Positions 18,289-27,737 of a stretch of 64,000 nt of DNA are shown in pieces. The notes beneath the pieces are model-generated. The model ran no database searches, had not been told where the DNA came from, and was given only the letters and a program-made list of their open reading frames with translations. Both the position numbers and the translations under genes were made by a program. Position 1 is the first letter of the stretch. Every line of letters begins with the position of its first letter. Origin of the DNA: Reinekea forsetii (GTDB lineage Bacteria; Pseudomonadota; Gammaproteobacteria; Pseudomonadales; Natronospirillaceae); assembly GCF_018860385.1 (NCBI RefSeq), contig NZ_JAHKPH010000014.1, forward strand, positions 573,983 to 637,982, read 5' to 3'.

Positions 18289-19674
18289 CTATTGATCACT
18301 TTGTTTTTGCCATAATTGGAATGTTGCATAACTGCCCCAAGGCGAGAGTTGTTTCGCAGTGGGTCTGCATTCTAGTTTTGCGATTGAATTTTTTATAACC
18401 AAATCGGTCTCTAGAAAACAATCTGGGTTGTTAATGCCTCGCAGTTTTACGTAACCGACAGTCCAAGGACCAACACCCTTAATCGATAACCAATCGTCAA
18501 CCTGATCAACACCGTGTTCAGCCACATATTCGCTGAATCTTAGTAACGTTGCTTTTCGGCTTTCAGGCATTTTTAGAAACGAGAAGTCTGCTTGAGCCAA
18601 GACATCGGGTGTTGGAAATAAGTAAGGCGTTTGGGAAAAATTGGGGTGCACCGTGTTCAGTTTAATACGGTACTTCTCGGTTACGGCATTTAAATTTGAA
18701 ATGGCGGCTTTTACAGAGACTTGTTGGCCAAGAATTGCTCTCAAGCCCGCTTCAAACGGGTTGCCGATACCCGGTATTCTGATGCCTTTTTGGATAGGCA
18801 GACCAAATTGTTGTAAATGCTGTTCGATGGCGTCAGTGTCGGCATCAAGATCAAATTGGCGTCGAACATGACTGATCAGTTTTTGCAGCCCCGCAAAGTG
18901 ATCAATGCTTACTTCAAACTTTATCAATCTTGGATGGGTGTCGTGCTGCGATAAACGGTACACGCCACTGGCACCTTGAATATTAAAGCTTCGTTGATAG
19001 CTCGTTTCATCAACAAACTCAATTCCAGCCATGGCACGGCGCTTATAAAAAGCCAGTAGGTGAGAAAAATTTAGACTGCCTCTAACCGGCAGGTCTAGAC
19101 AAATAATATTGTTGCCGGTTTTTTTTCTGCGAATGTCACTAGGCGTGAGCTGAAGGTGTTGTTTAAAAGCATCGTTAAATCGCCGAACGCTACTAAAGCC
19201 GCTGCTAAAAGCAATGTCTTGAATACTCAGTTGGCTGCTATGCAACAACTGTTTGGCTAGCATGAGTTGATGATACTGACTGTAAGCTTTAGGAGATAAG
19301 CCTAAATATTGTTGAAATAATTTACGCAAGTATCGGTCGCTGATGCCTAAACGTTCGGCAAGTGCCACCAAGCTTCCTTCGCTAAGCGCACCCTCTTCAA
19401 TGAGCTGCAAAGCACGCTGAAAGGTTGTTTCTACACCTTTCCAAGCCCAAGAACCCGGCGCACTTTCTGGGCGGCATCGTAAACAAGGGCGATACCGAGC
19501 CTGAAGCGCTTGGCTGCTGTGCTGGAAATACTCTACATTTTCTTCTTTAGGTAAATTGGCTGGGCATATTGGCCGACAAAAGATGCCCGTAGACTTTACC
19601 GCCACAACGAAGGTGCCATCGTAACGTACATCTCTAGATTTTCTGGCCGCTTCGCACTGGTTTGGCGTTAACAT
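18289..19674 (-). CDS. alkA: Ada-type regulator fused to AlkA 3-methyladenine DNA glycosylase
   Basis: The 461-residue protein joins three modules. An N-terminal Ada metal-binding domain has four cysteines (C33, C37, C64, C67; motif GIFCRPIC...PCLRCRPE), in which the methyl-accepting cysteine senses methylphosphotriesters. An AraC helix-turn-helix follows (about 85-185). The AlkA half has the HhH motif [11 protein letters not shown] and the catalytic Asp in FLETDLVIK. It should both sense DNA methylation and excise alkylated bases, activating its own operon with ogt. The fusion is known in other bacteria and replaces separate ada and alkA genes. Confidence 0.93.
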   Translation of the reverse strand: MLTPNQCEAARKSRDVRYDGTFVVAVKSTGIFCRPICPANLPKEENVEYFQHSSQALQARYRPCLRCRPESAPGSWAWKGVETTFQRALQLIEEGALSEGSLVALAERLGISDRYLRKLFQQYLGLSPKAYSQYHQLMLAKQLLHSSQLSIQDIAFSSGFSSVRRFNDAFKQHLQLTPSDIRRKKTGNNIICLDLPVRGSLNFSHLLAFYKRRAMAGIEFVDETSYQRSFNIQGASGVYRLSQHDTHPRLIKFEVSIDHFAGLQKLISHVRRQFDLDADTDAIEQHLQQFGLPIQKGIRIPGIGNPFEAGLRAILGQQVSVKAAISNLNAVTEKYRIKLNTVHPNFSQTPYLFPTPDVLAQADFSFLKMPESRKATLLRFSEYVAEHGVDQVDDWLSIKGVGPWTVGYVKLRGINNPDCFLETDLVIKNSIAKLECRPTAKQLSPWGSYATFQLWQKQSDQ

Positions 19675-19916
19675 AATGAGTACTCTGTTTTAATCAGACC
19701 CTCAGTGTAGTGTTAACCCGTATTGAAGCCTAGCCAAAAACGGAACTCGATAGTGGCATCAAGCGAACCATAAATAGGACTAGATCACAAAGTTAGAACA
19801 ATTTTAAATTTTATATCCGAAAAAAACCTGAAACATGAGAATATAACGCTGTTAGAACCTTTCTTTTTGACAAGTCAGGTCTACGCTTAGTTTGAATACT
19901 CTCTGTGGGTTTGTAG

Positions 19917-20897
19917 ATGTCTGCCTGTTACAAAACTATCCTAATTGTTGTGATGGCCTGTTTGTTTTTTGTCGCCTGCGATTCGAACAAATCTGAAGCT
20001 ATCCCTATCCGCATAGCGGTGTCTAAAACGCCGCTATCAAGCCCGGTGTATATTGCCCATGAACAAGGGATCTTTGAACAATGTGGCCTTGACGTTTCCA
20101 TTATAGAATACGCAGGCGGCCTGCGCAGCTTCAATGCCTTAGTTAATGATAAAGCAGACTTTGCAACCACTTCAGATACGTTGGTGGCTTTCAAGGCTAT
20201 GGAACACAAAGATATATCCCTTATTGCCAGTTTTTCCTCATCGGATCACGATACAAAGGTTCTAGAAAATACCTCAGCCAATTTAGGGCAAACGTATCGA
20301 ATAGGTTATTACCCCGATACCGCGTCAGAGTATTTAATGCGCATGTATTTAGCGTTGTCGCCACCCATTTCCAATATTGAGCTAGTGCCTCTAACGCCAG
20401 AAGAGATGATGAACCAGTGGCAACAAGGTTTGCTGAATAAGGCCGTTATTTGGGAGCCATATGTCTATAAAATTGTAGCGAATAACACCGCTAATACAAA
20501 AGTAGTTGATACAAAAGGTTTGTATAAGCTGAGCTTTCAAATGGTGTCTCGATCATCCATATTGGACGCGAAACCCAACTCAGATGAGCGAATGATACAT
20601 GCGATTAATATAGCAACTCACTTCATTGCTCAAAACCCAGAGACCGCCAAAAGAATGATCATGAATCAGCTTTTCTTAGACGATGAATTCATGGCGTGGG
20701 ATTGGCCAAACAATCAATTTAAATTAAATATTGGTCGGCAGTTACTGTTGAATGCTCAAGAAAACGCTCGATGGCTGAAAAAAGTTTCGGCGGCTCGCCA
20801 CAGCCTATCAGTCGATGCCTCTCAAATTAGTCGTAAAACCCTGAGTATGGACCCGCCAACAATTGAGGACTCATTGGCGTATTGTGAGAACCTATGA
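19917..20897 (+). CDS. SsuA/THI5-like periplasmic-binding lipoprotein
   Basis: A 326-residue lipoprotein (lipobox FVAC, Cys21) whose body resembles NitT/TauT-type substrate-binding proteins: IRIAVSKTPLSSPVYIAHEQG, FEQCGLDVSIIEYAGG and DFATTSDTLV. The expected permease and ATPase genes are absent. Instead the stop overlaps by four bases the start of a membrane diguanylate cyclase. The likely role is to present a ligand to that enzyme's periplasmic domain, by inference from the coupling. The ligand is unknown. Confidence 0.82.
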   Translation: MSACYKTILIVVMACLFFVACDSNKSEAIPIRIAVSKTPLSSPVYIAHEQGIFEQCGLDVSIIEYAGGLRSFNALVNDKADFATTSDTLVAFKAMEHKDISLIASFSSSDHDTKVLENTSANLGQTYRIGYYPDTASEYLMRMYLALSPPISNIELVPLTPEEMMNQWQQGLLNKAVIWEPYVYKIVANNTANTKVVDTKGLYKLSFQMVSRSSILDAKPNSDERMIHAINIATHFIAQNPETAKRMIMNQLFLDDEFMAWDWPNNQFKLNIGRQLLLNAQENARWLKKVSAARHSLSVDASQISRKTLSMDPPTIEDSLAYCENL

Positions 20898-22177
20898 AGT
20901 TAGCGGTTAGACTCAAGATTCTCAGCGTTTTATCTCTCGTTTCTTTGCTACTCGTGTTGGGGTACTTGGTCGCGAGTAATTATTTATTTTTATCACTAAA
21001 GCAAAAACAAAAAACCATGCATCAGGTTAACGTGTTGTTAAGTGAATTAACGGTGAATGCAGACCTTTACCTAGAAATACGCGATGAAGAATTGCTTGAT
21101 ACACAAAGGCAACTCAGTGAGCGAGCAAAAACAGCGCTATCGGATTTAAGCAGCCACTCTTCTGGGGTGCGTCTGCATATCGATAGCATATGTCGGATAA
21201 TCGAGAGCAATGAAGCCCTGCTGAATCAGATCAGTTCGAGCTTTAAGTCGATACCAAATATGAATGGCAGTTCCGCTGTCGTTAGCCATTTAAAAGCAAG
21301 GTTATCTAACGCCTATATATCGGCACAAAATGATGCCACTACGCTCAGCGATGAGCTGTGGGTAGAGCAATTGGGCATCATTCAGCTTTGGGGCATGACC
21401 TTGGCATTGCTCATTGTGGTGTCGATTGCCTTTGTCATTTATAGCCACATTAACTTTGCTAATCGGTTTAAACGAGCGGTGGCAAAAGTATTAGATGGGT
21501 TAGCCAACATTCGCGAAGGTGATTTAAAAACGGCCATAAATTTAAAACAACATGATGAGCTTACCGACATTGCTCAGCAAATAAATAGCATGGCCAAAAG
21601 TTTAAACGAGTTAACAGTATCCAAAACCGAACTCGAAGCTCAAATTATGGCACGCACTATAGAGTTACAAGTTGAAACCCGGACAGACACACTGACGGGT
21701 GTTCATAATCGGCGCTCCTTAGAGCGTGTCGGCGAGCGCGAACTCAACATGGCGTTACGTTATGGTCAGACACTCAGTTTGTTAATGATCGATCTCGATG
21801 GCTTTAAGCCTGTAAACGACACTTACGGCCATAGCTTTGGCGATATCGTGCTTATTCAAGCTGCGCAAACCATTGCTACTGAATTAAGAGACTCAGACTT
21901 TTTAGCCCGATTCGGTGGTGAAGAGTTTACGGTGATACTGCCACATACCGACTTTAGGTCCGCCTATGAAACCGCCGAGCGCATTCGAAAAGCCTTCGAA
22001 TGCAAGTTGTTCGGTGATTCAGAACATCGCATACAACAAACCATCAGTGTTGGGATTGCAGAAATGAGCGAAAGAGAGGCGACCTTGCAAGAGTTGATAG
22101 AACTCGCCGATAAACGGCTTTATCAGGCCAAAAATAAGGGTAGGAATAGAAGCTACCCGACGCAACAAGAAAACTAA
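20894..22177 (+). CDS. Membrane diguanylate cyclase (HAMP-GGDEF)
   Basis: The 427-residue enzyme has a first helix (about 8-30), a periplasmic region of about 130 helical residues, a second helix (about 160-183), a HAMP linker, and a GGDEF domain with an intact GGEEF at 341-345. The inhibitory I-site RxxD (RDSD) lies five residues upstream, so product inhibition is expected. It makes c-di-GMP. Its translational coupling to the upstream binding-protein lipoprotein suggests that ligand binding in the periplasm controls it. Confidence 0.92.
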   Translation: MKLAVRLKILSVLSLVSLLLVLGYLVASNYLFLSLKQKQKTMHQVNVLLSELTVNADLYLEIRDEELLDTQRQLSERAKTALSDLSSHSSGVRLHIDSICRIIESNEALLNQISSSFKSIPNMNGSSAVVSHLKARLSNAYISAQNDATTLSDELWVEQLGIIQLWGMTLALLIVVSIAFVIYSHINFANRFKRAVAKVLDGLANIREGDLKTAINLKQHDELTDIAQQINSMAKSLNELTVSKTELEAQIMARTIELQVETRTDTLTGVHNRRSLERVGERELNMALRYGQTLSLLMIDLDGFKPVNDTYGHSFGDIVLIQAAQTIATELRDSDFLARFGGEEFTVILPHTDFRSAYETAERIRKAFECKLFGDSEHRIQQTISVGIAEMSEREATLQELIELADKRLYQAKNKGRNRSYPTQQEN

Positions 22178-22254
22178 TCGACTATTTTTATTAAAAAATA
22201 ATTGGTATGGTTAAATTAAGCCTTCCTATAATTCTTAGCAAACTTGGTGTAAAA

Positions 22255-22728
22255 ATGAAAACGACCACCATCATAGTAGATGTACAAAATGTGTATTACA
22301 CCACGCGACAAGCGTTTCAGAAAAACTTTAACTACAACGCTTTCTGGGCTGAGGCTTTAGAAAATCGTACTTTGGTGAGTGCCAGCGCTTTTGCCATAGA
22401 CCGAGGTGATGAAAAGCAAAAGCAGTTTCAAAATATACTCCGAGCCATTGGATTTGATGTTCGTCTAAAACCATATATTCAACGAGCCGATGGATCATCT
22501 AAAGGGGATTGGGATGTGGGAATTGCAGTAGAAGCCTTAGAGCAAGCCCCTCATAGCGATGAAATTATTCTGGTTTCTGGTGACGGAGATTTCGACATTC
22601 TGGCAAAAACTATTCGTGAAAAGCACGGATGTGAAGTAGTGGTGTATGGTGTGAAAGCACTCACGGCTAATGCCCTAATTAAAGAGGCCAGCCGTTATAG
22701 AGAGATAGATACCAATTTACTGATGTAA
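22255..22728 (+). CDS. NYN domain (LabA/DUF88-like) putative ribonuclease
   Basis: A 157-residue PIN-like NYN domain. Three acidic clusters that would form the metal site are visible: IIVDVQNVYY at the N-terminus, KGDWDVGIAVEAL near residue 85, and VSGDGDFDILA near 106. Such proteins are predicted nucleases. I choose ATG 22255 because the NYN fold begins immediately after it, rather than ATG 22207. Not obviously linked to its neighbours. Confidence 0.82.
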   Translation: MKTTTIIVDVQNVYYTTRQAFQKNFNYNAFWAEALENRTLVSASAFAIDRGDEKQKQFQNILRAIGFDVRLKPYIQRADGSSKGDWDVGIAVEALEQAPHSDEIILVSGDGDFDILAKTIREKHGCEVVVYGVKALTANALIKEASRYREIDTNLLM

Positions 22729-22744
22729 TGCATGTAAACTTTTA

Positions 22745-23482
22745 TTACAGCAAAAACATTTCTTTGTCGCCGGGTGGGTAGGGCTCGAATTCATAATCGG
22801 CCGTTTTCAATCCAGGCGTGTTTAAGCAGTGAGCCACAATGTGACGGTGAAAACGGCTACTGGTTTCATCATTAATGAAGGTCTCCGGGTTTACCCAGCA
22901 AGCAAAATCAATCTCATCGGTGTCTTGAACATTTATATCGAAAGTAGAGGGCTTTAAACGACACACAATAAAAAAATTGCCTTTTTCATGCTGGTGTGGG
23001 TATTTTGTTACGAACCCGACAATATCAGTAAAGGTGGCTTGAATTCCGGTTTCCTCAAATACTTCGCGTTCGGCCGCGTGTAAAACTTGCTCACCCATAT
23101 CAATATAACCGCCCGGCAATTTTAAGCCCACGCCATTCATAATACGCTCTCTCACTAAAAGAACATCGCCATTTTCACGCTGCACTAGCGTCCCAACGCC
23201 AGCCGTATGAGTGGGTGAAAAAGGAGCGTAAGCATTGGGTTGTAATCGGCAAATTAAGGTCAGCGCTTGTTCGTTACATAGATGAAAAACAAAACCGGCT
23301 CGCGTTAATAGTGGTACAAGATGCGCATGCGCTATGGGCAGTGTTACCCAAACTAGTGCTTTGTTTTGGCGGCGTAAATCATCGAGCAGAGTTTCAATGT
23401 CGCTCAAGCCAATACTGGGTTGTTCAATGGTCACTTCTGCGCCATTAAAGGGATTAAAGTGAATGGTAAAGCGGTCCAACAT
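22745..23482 (-). CDS. NUDIX hydrolase with N-terminal extension
   Basis: A 245-residue protein. The Nudix box is complete (GGYIDMGE...REVFEETGI, about 120-142), giving a Mg-dependent hydrolase of nucleoside diphosphate derivatives. About 75 extra N-terminal residues precede the domain. This resembles plant- and bacterial-type Nudix proteins with a pre-Nudix fold, so the substrate may not be a standard nucleotide. ATG 23482 is preferred because AAGGAG lies eight bases upstream. Confidence 0.87.
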   Translation of the reverse strand: MLDRFTIHFNPFNGAEVTIEQPSIGLSDIETLLDDLRRQNKALVWVTLPIAHAHLVPLLTRAGFVFHLCNEQALTLICRLQPNAYAPFSPTHTAGVGTLVQRENGDVLLVRERIMNGVGLKLPGGYIDMGEQVLHAAEREVFEETGIQATFTDIVGFVTKYPHQHEKGNFFIVCRLKPSTFDINVQDTDEIDFACWVNPETFINDETSSRFHRHIVAHCLNTPGLKTADYEFEPYPPGDKEMFLL

Positions 23483-23554
23483 TACAAGGCTCCTTTTTGT
23501 GCGGATATTGTGCCACGAAGCGCGCGGAAACAACATGCACAGCATTAAGCCCCT

Positions 23555-24313
23555 TTAAAATGCGTAGCTGACTAATGAAAAAACGTTGACATGAAGCGCC
23601 TTCAAACCAACCACTTGAGTTTGTAGTGAACGACCGGCCTTTCTAAATGTTACTGAGTTAATGAACGTTAAATTGTCGCTGACCAGGCTAATGGCGAAAA
23701 AGTTAACATCAATATCGCTATAAATACCCGTGGTTAAGGGTGTGTTGAGTTTTAAACGGTCGCTTTTAAAGGCGGCATTACTGTTGCGTACACTTATTTT
23801 ACCGATCACGGTTAACGGGATTTTATCACCAAGAAATACAGGCGCGCCCAATGACACCACATTCATGTAGGCATCGGAATTCGAAGAAAAGCCTTTATGG
23901 TGTTCCAAGCTCAATGGACCGGCGGTTACGCCAACGTTGGCACGCGTGCCGTTGGTGAATTCTGCGCCTGCGTAAACCCCATATCGAAACCAACCTTGTT
24001 GGCCGCTGACACTCAAACTGCTTTGTGGAAAGCCTAGCTGAACTCGCGTCGTAATTGGCGCATCCGATTTAGATTGCCAGCTAAGACCCGATGTTCCTAA
24101 CGCCCATTGAGACCACTGATACTTAAGATCGGGAATAACCATCGCTGTCTTTGAACCGATACTTACTGAAGGGAAGAAGGCAGAAGACTGAGTCTGATCT
24201 GGGTAGTTGTCTGAAGTTACCAAACCCATCCCAACAGACCAACCTTCGTTGGCGTGGGCTTGCAAGCCTAGAATCAGTGCTAAAAAAACCACCGAGATAG
24301 ATTTAAATTTCAT
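23555..24313 (-). CDS. MipA/OmpV-family outer-membrane protein
   Basis: A 252-residue protein with a signal peptide (about 1-21, ending AHA) and alternating beta strands ending in an aromatic residue (VSYAF), as in outer-membrane barrels. GWSVGMGLVTSDNYPDQTQS at the mature N-terminus and length fit the MipA/OmpV family, which has been tied to murein-enzyme scaffolding or to osmotic and antibiotic responses. The specific role here is unknown. Confidence 0.82.
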   Translation of the reverse strand: MKFKSISVVFLALILGLQAHANEGWSVGMGLVTSDNYPDQTQSSAFFPSVSIGSKTAMVIPDLKYQWSQWALGTSGLSWQSKSDAPITTRVQLGFPQSSLSVSGQQGWFRYGVYAGAEFTNGTRANVGVTAGPLSLEHHKGFSSNSDAYMNVVSLGAPVFLGDKIPLTVIGKISVRNSNAAFKSDRLKLNTPLTTGIYSDIDVNFFAISLVSDNLTFINSVTFRKAGRSLQTQVVGLKALHVNVFSLVSYAF

Positions 24314-24403
24314 ATCTTCCCTAATAGAGTGCTAATGTGTTGTGAATGGTTTTACGTTCGAAAGCCAAGATTGGATGACCAAAGTGTACCTTGGAGCTTA
24401 AGT

Positions 24404-24640
24404 ATGAAGAAACTAAAGAATGAGAAAGAGCTCGTAAAAAAAGCCATCGCCGAAGGCGTGAAATATGGTGAAAGCCGTGGAGTGGTGGAGTTTGAACCGA
24501 CAGATTCAGCGGCCGACAAAATTGAGTATATTTATAGGTTACTCGTGCACGATAAAGTTATTCTACCATTGCCGAATGACCAAATTTCGCAGCAATCCAT
24601 GCGCCACCGATTGGCGATTTGGGCGTCTAAGATGGATTGA
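24404..24640 (+). CDS. DUF5062 family small protein
   Basis: A 78-residue soluble protein, MKKLKNEKELVKKAIAEG onward, with a conserved-looking YRLLVHDKVILPLP and MRHRLAIWASK. This matches my memory of DUF5062 from Vibrio and other marine gammaproteobacteria. An upstream extension to 24329 would begin inside the divergent promoter and is rejected. Function unknown. Confidence 0.7.
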   Translation: MKKLKNEKELVKKAIAEGVKYGESRGVVEFEPTDSAADKIEYIYRLLVHDKVILPLPNDQISQQSMRHRLAIWASKMD

Positions 24641-24715
24641 ACAATGAGTATAAAGCACATTGCGGTGTAATCAAAATTACAACGCAATGGTACTCTAAAC
24701 TTTTATCAAGACTTT

Positions 24716-25591
24716 CTATAACTCATCGAGAGCGCTGTGAGCTTCGTGTCTCCACCAGTCTTCAACTGTTGGTACAACGGCCGTGGTAGCTTGCGCATCA
24801 TCATATGAAGACCATGAAAACTTTGCGATATCATCAAAACTCTTACCGTCTAAATAAGTGATACTATTGTTTGTGATCGTGTAAGTTGTTTGAACATCAT
24901 ATGTTTCATTTTGTGGTGTTGTAGTATCTCGATTTGTATAGGCTACTCGATTATCAGCGCTATCGTAAAAGACTATGCGATAGCCCTTCGTTCGAGGATC
25001 TACTGGAGTATATTGAATCGATATTTCAGTCGTTGTTTTGGAGTGGGTTCCAAATGTAGGTGATTTTAAAGTTTTTACACCGCCAGTTTCATCCCCTACA
25101 TACATTGAAGTGTAGAGGAACGATTCATTAGTCGCAGGGTCCTCTAAGTTCGGTAAAACAAAATTAAAGTCTTGGGTTACAACGTTATCGGCACTGTCTG
25201 TGATAGTCATCGTCCAGCCGGATAGCTTAATTTTATGTAAATTGTTAGAAGAATAAGAAGAGATTACATAATGCTCAGAGGTTGAGTTGAATTTATTTAT
25301 ACCTTCTTCAGACTTTAGAATATAGAGTTCATTGTCGCTGTTCGTGAAACGGATATCGACGATATCGTCATTACCGTCAGGGTCTTCAACATCCAGAGTC
25401 ACCAAATGAGCCAGTGAATATGCGTTTGTGCTAGATCCATTCGCTGTTAAATATTCGGGGTCATAGTCGATAATATCAGCCAATATCCAATTAATGACCG
25501 GTGCACCATTGCCTGCACTCCCTCCAGGCTTGCTGCACGAAAACAGCACCAAAGCAGCCAAGATGGGAACCCAAAATTTAAGATTTTTCAT
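24716..25591 (-). CDS. Uncharacterised lipoprotein
   Basis: A 291-residue protein with a lipoprotein signal (lipobox LFSC, Cys19) followed by a Gly-rich linker and a beta-rich body. It contains acidic patches (DVEDPDGNDDIVDIRF) that resemble Ig-like or cadherin-like calcium sites. I recognise no family with confidence. It has its own flanking spaces and appears monocistronic. A flanking gap of 226 bases (25592-25817) shows nothing clear. Confidence 0.65.
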   Translation of the reverse strand: MKNLKFWVPILAALVLFSCSKPGGSAGNGAPVINWILADIIDYDPEYLTANGSSTNAYSLAHLVTLDVEDPDGNDDIVDIRFTNSDNELYILKSEEGINKFNSTSEHYVISSYSSNNLHKIKLSGWTMTITDSADNVVTQDFNFVLPNLEDPATNESFLYTSMYVGDETGGVKTLKSPTFGTHSKTTTEISIQYTPVDPRTKGYRIVFYDSADNRVAYTNRDTTTPQNETYDVQTTYTITNNSITYLDGKSFDDIAKFSWSSYDDAQATTAVVPTVEDWWRHEAHSALDEL

Positions 25592-25817
25592 GCAGAGTCT
25601 TCCTTTTAAACGGCAAAATTATAATTTTATTAATGAGAAAACGTTGCTGGATAGATGAAGAGAAGTAGTCAGAAGGTTAATTCAACATCACCAAAACGAT
25701 CGATTCAGAGCGCTAGATTAATATATAGCTCAAAATTCTGCCAACAAAACGTCTATTTATCGTCCAAAAATAGGGTGAGTACGCTTTATACGCCGCTATT
25801 CGCAGAAAGTTGACGCT

Positions 25818-26720
25818 TTAAGCATCCCATTGGGGTGTTGTTTGGAAGTGTTGTGCTAAAAAGTCGATTAAGGCACGGGCTCTAAGTGGCAGAAACTTGT
25901 TCTTTGGGTACACGCAATAAGCATTAACACTGGGAATAGTGAATTCGGGTAACAATTTAACTAATTTACCCTGCTCTACGGCTTGCCACGCCATAAAATT
26001 GGGCAGCGCGACAATACCATGCCCTGCAATGGCTAACTGCATTAAGAAATCACCATTATTGGCTGACAGTTTGGAATGTAAATTTAAGCGATGTTGCTGT
26101 GTGGCGGAATCGAGCAGTGTTAGGTGCGCTGTATTCCCCGTACCATAATGAATAAAATCATGCTGGTGCAAATCATCTGGTTGCGCTGGCTTACCACGAG
26201 ATTCAATATAACTCGGGCTGGCTAACAGAGCATGATTTGATTGAAACAGCTTACGTGCTTGTGTGCTCGAGTCTTTTAAATTGGCAATGCGCAAGGCTAA
26301 ATCGAACCCTTCTTCGATGATGTCTACCTGACGGTCTGAAAAATCGATATGAATTTTAAGATCAGGGTGCTGCGCCATAAATTGTTCAATGGCTGGGCTA
26401 AGGTGCATGATACCAAAGGTAAGCGGCGCCGCTAGGCGTAAGGTACCGTTTAAATTTGTTGCATCGCTAGTGGAGCTGGCATTCATCTCATTGACTTGAT
26501 CAAGCAACTTAAGTGCTTGTCTATAATAGTCTGAACCCGCCTCAGTTAGGCTAGAAGTGCGCGTCGTGCGGTTAATCAACCTTCGGCTGAGTCGATCTTC
26601 TAAGGCATTTAAACGTCGGCTAACGGCCGATTTAGCAATGCCGAGCTGCTCAGCGGCGCGGCCAATGCCTCCGGCTTCTACCACTCTCACAAAAGTTTGA
26701 ATGTCTTCTAATTGCCCCAT
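25818..26720 (-). CDS. LysR-family regulator, YhaJ-like context
   Basis: A 300-residue LysR regulator with N-terminal winged HTH (residues 1-60, AAEQLGIAKSAVSRRLNALE) and a periplasmic-binding-like effector domain. It is divergent from a pirin gene followed by a glutathionyl-hydroquinone reductase gene. In E. coli the LysR protein YhaJ lies beside the pirin yhaK near yqjG and responds to aromatic/quinone compounds. The same set here suggests that it controls quinone detoxification. AAAGGG upstream supports the ATG. Confidence 0.9.
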   Translation of the reverse strand: MGQLEDIQTFVRVVEAGGIGRAAEQLGIAKSAVSRRLNALEDRLSRRLINRTTRTSSLTEAGSDYYRQALKLLDQVNEMNASSTSDATNLNGTLRLAAPLTFGIMHLSPAIEQFMAQHPDLKIHIDFSDRQVDIIEEGFDLALRIANLKDSSTQARKLFQSNHALLASPSYIESRGKPAQPDDLHQHDFIHYGTGNTAHLTLLDSATQQHRLNLHSKLSANNGDFLMQLAIAGHGIVALPNFMAWQAVEQGKLVKLLPEFTIPSVNAYCVYPKNKFLPLRARALIDFLAQHFQTTPQWDA

Positions 26721-26860
26721 GGTTAAACCCTTTTACGAACAACTTTTTATTGTTCTTTTTTAGAGAATTATAATTTGCATTTATTGCTGTTTTTCTGGCT
26801 AGTGGCAAACGGTAGCATGGGGGAATTGAAACAAACACAACGAATCGTAAGGAGGTTGCC

Positions 26861-27724
26861 ATGTCGCAATCACAACACACTCCGCCAACCTATCGGAACA
26901 TACGAACCCTCAGCCGAGGCTTGCCCGCTACCGATGGTGACGGCGTCAAACTCACGCGCATAATCGGTACGCCAACCTTAGATATGTTGGACCCGTTTTT
27001 ATTGCTCGATGTGTTTGAATCCGATCAGCCGCAAGATTACATCGGCGGGTTTCCTACACACCCACACCGCGGCTTTGAAACGGTAACTTATTTGTTAGCA
27101 GGTAACATGCGCCACAAAGACAGTGCCGGCAATGAAGGCGTTATTACTCCCGGTGGTGTGCAGTGGATGACCGCCGGCCGGGGCATAGAGCACTCTGAAA
27201 TGCCCGAGCAAGTAGAAGGGTTGATGAAGGGCTTTCAGCTTTGGGTCAATTTACCGAGTCACGCCAAAATGGTGTCGCCCAGTTACCAAGAGTTTCCGCC
27301 CGAGCAAGTGGCCGTAGAGCAACACGAAAGCGGCTCGAGTATCCGAGTGATTTCAGGCACTACGAACAATGGCACCACTGGCCCAGTGGTCAATGAATTT
27401 GTACGACCCAATTATATGGATGTGCAGCTGGTGGCGGGCGATGTTTTTGAACAGAGGTTGCAGCACACCGATAACGCGTTCATTTATATGGTGGCAGGAC
27501 AAGGCCAGTTAGAAGGCTCAGAACCGATGATCGAAGAAGGCATGCTGGCGGTTTTAAGTGCCGGAGATACCGTACGAATGAAAGCGCAAAGTAACAGCCG
27601 GTTTCTATTTATTTCAGGCGCACCTTTGAATGAACCCGTAGCTCGTGGTGGGCCGTTTGTAATGAATACTAAAGCCGAAGTGTTGCAAGCATTTGCCGAT
27701 TACCAAAACGGCCAGTTTTTATAA
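26861..27724 (+). CDS. Pirin family protein
   Basis: A 287-residue bicupin. The N-terminal metal site is complete: FPTHPHRGFETVTYLL provides two His, and AGRGIEHSEM provides the third His and the Glu. The C-terminal cupin includes NAFIYMVAGQG and FLFISGAPLNEPVARGGPFVM, the pirin C-terminal signature (pattern only). Some pirins have quercetinase activity. AAGGAGG upstream of the ATG is strong. It is the first gene of an operon with a quinone reductase. Confidence 0.93.
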   Translation: MSQSQHTPPTYRNIRTLSRGLPATDGDGVKLTRIIGTPTLDMLDPFLLLDVFESDQPQDYIGGFPTHPHRGFETVTYLLAGNMRHKDSAGNEGVITPGGVQWMTAGRGIEHSEMPEQVEGLMKGFQLWVNLPSHAKMVSPSYQEFPPEQVAVEQHESGSSIRVISGTTNNGTTGPVVNEFVRPNYMDVQLVAGDVFEQRLQHTDNAFIYMVAGQGQLEGSEPMIEEGMLAVLSAGDTVRMKAQSNSRFLFISGAPLNEPVARGGPFVMNTKAEVLQAFADYQNGQFL

Positions 27725-27737
27725 TTAGGAGAATGGA

